The notes beneath the pieces are model-generated. The model saw only the letters and a list, made by a program, of their open reading frames with translations. It did no database searches and was not told where the DNA came from. The translations under genes and the position numbers were made by a program. Of a stretch of 14,940 bases of DNA, positions 13,402 through 14,940 are shown piece by piece. Source of the stretch: Pseudomonadota bacterium (GTDB taxonomy: Bacteria; Pseudomonadota; Alphaproteobacteria; Caulobacterales; Aquidulcibacteraceae); contig JAEYPY010000249.1 in assembly GCA_023410295.1 (NCBI GenBank), forward strand, positions 1 to 14,940, in the 5' to 3' direction. Positions within the stretch are counted from its first letter, which is position 1, and every line of letters begins with the position of its first letter.

Positions 13402-14940
13402 ATGTCGCAAAGACCGAAACCTCTCCGCAGTGCCGTCGTCACCGCAGGTCCCAGCCGGGCCGCAGCGCGCTCGTATCTGCGCGCAGCCGGGTTGAGCGAT
13501 GAAGATTTTGCGCGCCCGCTGATTGCGGTCGTTAACACTTGGTCATCGGTCACGCCCTGCAACATGCATCTGGGCGATCTGGCCGAGCATGTGCGCGCGG
13601 GCGTGCGCGAAGCCGGCGGCGTGCCGATCGATTTCAACACCATCGTCGTCACCGACGGCATCTCCATGGGCACGCCCGGCATGAAGGCGTCGCTGATTTC
13701 ACGCGAGATCATCGCCGACTCTATCGAACTTGCGGTGCAAGGCCATCAGCTCGACGGCGTTGTCTGCATCGTCGGTTGCGACAAGACCATTCCCGCCGCC
13801 GCGATGGCGCTGGCGCGCATGGATCTGCCCGGTTGCGTGCTTTATGGCGGCACTATCATGCCTGGCCGGCGTGACGATCGGGAAATCTCGATCCAAGACG
13901 TGTTCGAAGCCATCGGCGCGCACGGCGCCGGCGCGCTCGGCGATGACGGCTTGCGCGAGGTTGAGAAGGCCGCGTGCCCCGGCGCCGGCGCCTGCGGCGG
14001 CCAGTTCACCGCCAACACGATGGCAATGGCGCTGACGGCGATGGGGCTCTCCCCCGCCGGCGCCAATGACGTGCCGGCAACGCATCCCGACAAGCCGGCA
14101 CAAGCGCACCGTTGCGGCCGTATCGCAGTGGAGCTGACCGAGCGCGGGGAGACCGCGCGTCGCTTCATCACGGCGACATCACTGCGCAACGCGGCGATCG
14201 CCGTCTCCGCCAGCGGCGGCTCCACCAATGCCGTGCTGCATCTCACGGGTATCGCAGCGGAAGCTGGCGTCGCGTTTGGCGTCGAGGATTGCAATACCGC
14301 CTGCGAGATCGCGCCCGTCATCTGCGATCTCAAACCAGGCGGGCGTTTCCTCGCGCATCACCTGTTTCAAGCCGGCGGCACGCGCGTCGTGCTCAATCGG
14401 TTGATGTCCGCCGGCAAGATCGCCGACGCGCCAACGGTGTCAGGGCGCTCATTGTTCGAGGAGGCGCGCGAGGCCGTCGAGACGGGCGGCCAGACCGTGA
14501 TCCGAACCTTCGCGCGCCCAGTGATGGCGCGCGGCTCATACGCCGTGATCTACGGCAACATCGCTCCCGATGGCGCCGTGATCAAACTGGTCGGGCACGA
14601 CACGGCGCGCTTTGAGGGCCCGGCGCGGGTGTTCGATAGCGAAGAAGCTGCGTTCGATGCGGTGCAGGCGGGCGCCATCGCTGAAGGCGACGTCATCGTC
14701 ATCCGATACGAGGGCCCCATCGGCGGGCCCGGCATGCGCGAAATGCTGCAGGTGACCGCGGCTCTAAAAGGCCGCGACATGCAGAACGTCGCGCTGATCA
14801 CCGATGGCCGCTTCTCAGGCGCCTCGTACGGCTTCGTCGCCGGCCACGTCTCGCCGGAAGCGGCCGCAGGGGGGCCGATCGCGCTGCTGCGCGACGGCGA
14901 TATCGTCGCCATCGATGTGGGCGCGCGCACGATCGAGACC
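13402..14940 (+). CDS. ilvD: dihydroxy-acid dehydratase (3' end outside window)
   Basis: The first 513 codons of an IlvD/Edd-family dehydratase. IlvD converts 2,3-dihydroxy-isovalerate and 2,3-dihydroxy-3-methylvalerate to the keto acids that become valine, leucine and isoleucine; it is cytoplasmic and carries an iron-sulfur cluster. Seen: TPCNMHLGDL with Cys53, VGCDKTIPAA with Cys126, and PGAGACGGQFTANTMA with Cys198, the three cluster ligands; TDGISMGTPGMKASLISRE; and near the end TDGRFSGASYGFVAGH with the catalytic Ser. The short spacing and expected length of about 560 residues suggest the [2Fe-2S] branch rather than the longer E. coli type. Sugar-acid dehydratases of the same superfamily are the alternative, but the N-terminus LRSAVVTAGPSRAAARSYLRAAG and the branched-chain-rich leader upstream support ilvD. 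The frame is open at the window end; about 50 residues are missing. Confidence 0.92.
   Translation, partial: MSQRPKPLRSAVVTAGPSRAAARSYLRAAGLSDEDFARPLIAVVNTWSSVTPCNMHLGDLAEHVRAGVREAGGVPIDFNTIVVTDGISMGTPGMKASLISREIIADSIELAVQGHQLDGVVCIVGCDKTIPAAAMALARMDLPGCVLYGGTIMPGRRDDREISIQDVFEAIGAHGAGALGDDGLREVEKAACPGAGACGGQFTANTMAMALTAMGLSPAGANDVPATHPDKPAQAHRCGRIAVELTERGETARRFITATSLRNAAIAVSASGGSTNAVLHLTGIAAEAGVAFGVEDCNTACEIAPVICDLKPGGRFLAHHLFQAGGTRVVLNRLMSAGKIADAPTVSGRSLFEEAREAVETGGQTVIRTFARPVMARGSYAVIYGNIAPDGAVIKLVGHDTARFEGPARVFDSEEAAFDAVQAGAIAEGDVIVIRYEGPIGGPGMREMLQVTAALKGRDMQNVALITDGRFSGASYGFVAGHVSPEAAAGGPIALLRDGDIVAIDVGARTIET

Noticed and set aside
12714..13712. 332-codon open frame on the minus strand overlapping the start of ilvD and its leader
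   Set aside because: Its first third is the exact antisense of conserved ilvD codons, the rest is Arg/Ser/Ala-rich without hydrophobic periodicity or motifs. Long antisense frames are expected in GC-rich DNA.

Overview
The window is GC-rich, densely packed bacterial DNA and reads as chromosome from an alphaproteobacterium, most likely a member of the Caulobacterales (Caulobacteraceae or Hyphomonadaceae-like). The grounds are the codon use, a large TonB-dependent receptor with an N-terminal carboxypeptidase-regulatory-like domain, an ABC ATPase paired with a giant permease/M1-peptidase fusion, and one promoter that loosely fits the Caulobacter-type consensus. The placement is an inference from gene content; there is no rRNA or marker gene here. 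I see no tRNA, rRNA, CRISPR array, insertion sequence or prophage.

Layout: (1) The first 49 bases may hold the last codons of an upstream gene, followed by a small flavodoxin-like NAD(P)H-dependent FMN reductase on the + strand (46-618). (2) Converging on it is a two-gene minus-strand operon: an ABC ATPase (5148-4273), then a 1204-residue protein that fuses an ABC-2-type permease to a periplasmic M1 zinc aminopeptidase domain (4255-641). Its promoter region (5193-5252) has a TTGACA -35 box flanked by two inverted repeats, one overlapping the proposed -10. (3) A structured spacer with a clear intrinsic terminator (5311-5356, minus) ends the next unit, a TonB-dependent receptor (8574-5503). (4) Upstream of the receptor, on the same strand, are a PAS-AraC regulator (9667-8885) and a large MalT/LAL-type ATPase-TPR-LuxR regulator (12342-9784). 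(5) About 0.8 kb without a convincing gene follows. (6) At the right end, on the + strand, is ilvD, dihydroxy-acid dehydratase of branched-chain amino acid synthesis, running off the window.

The most interesting element is in front of ilvD. A 45-47 codon ORF, 40 percent of whose residues are Leu, Ile or Val (11 of 15 in its core), is followed by a strong rho-independent terminator and then by ilvD. A segment near the end of the small ORF is perfectly complementary, over 7 bases, to the left arm of the terminator. This is the arrangement of a transcription attenuator in which ribosome stalling on branched-chain codons would permit read-through. A further hairpin lies directly against the ilvD start codon and shares complementary segments with the leader, which suggests a second, translational layer.

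The order LuxR-type regulator, AraC-type regulator, TonB receptor, all on one strand, suggests a local sensing and uptake module, but its ligand cannot be read from the sequence. The ABC/M1 pair is a recurrent family whose physiological substrate I do not know.
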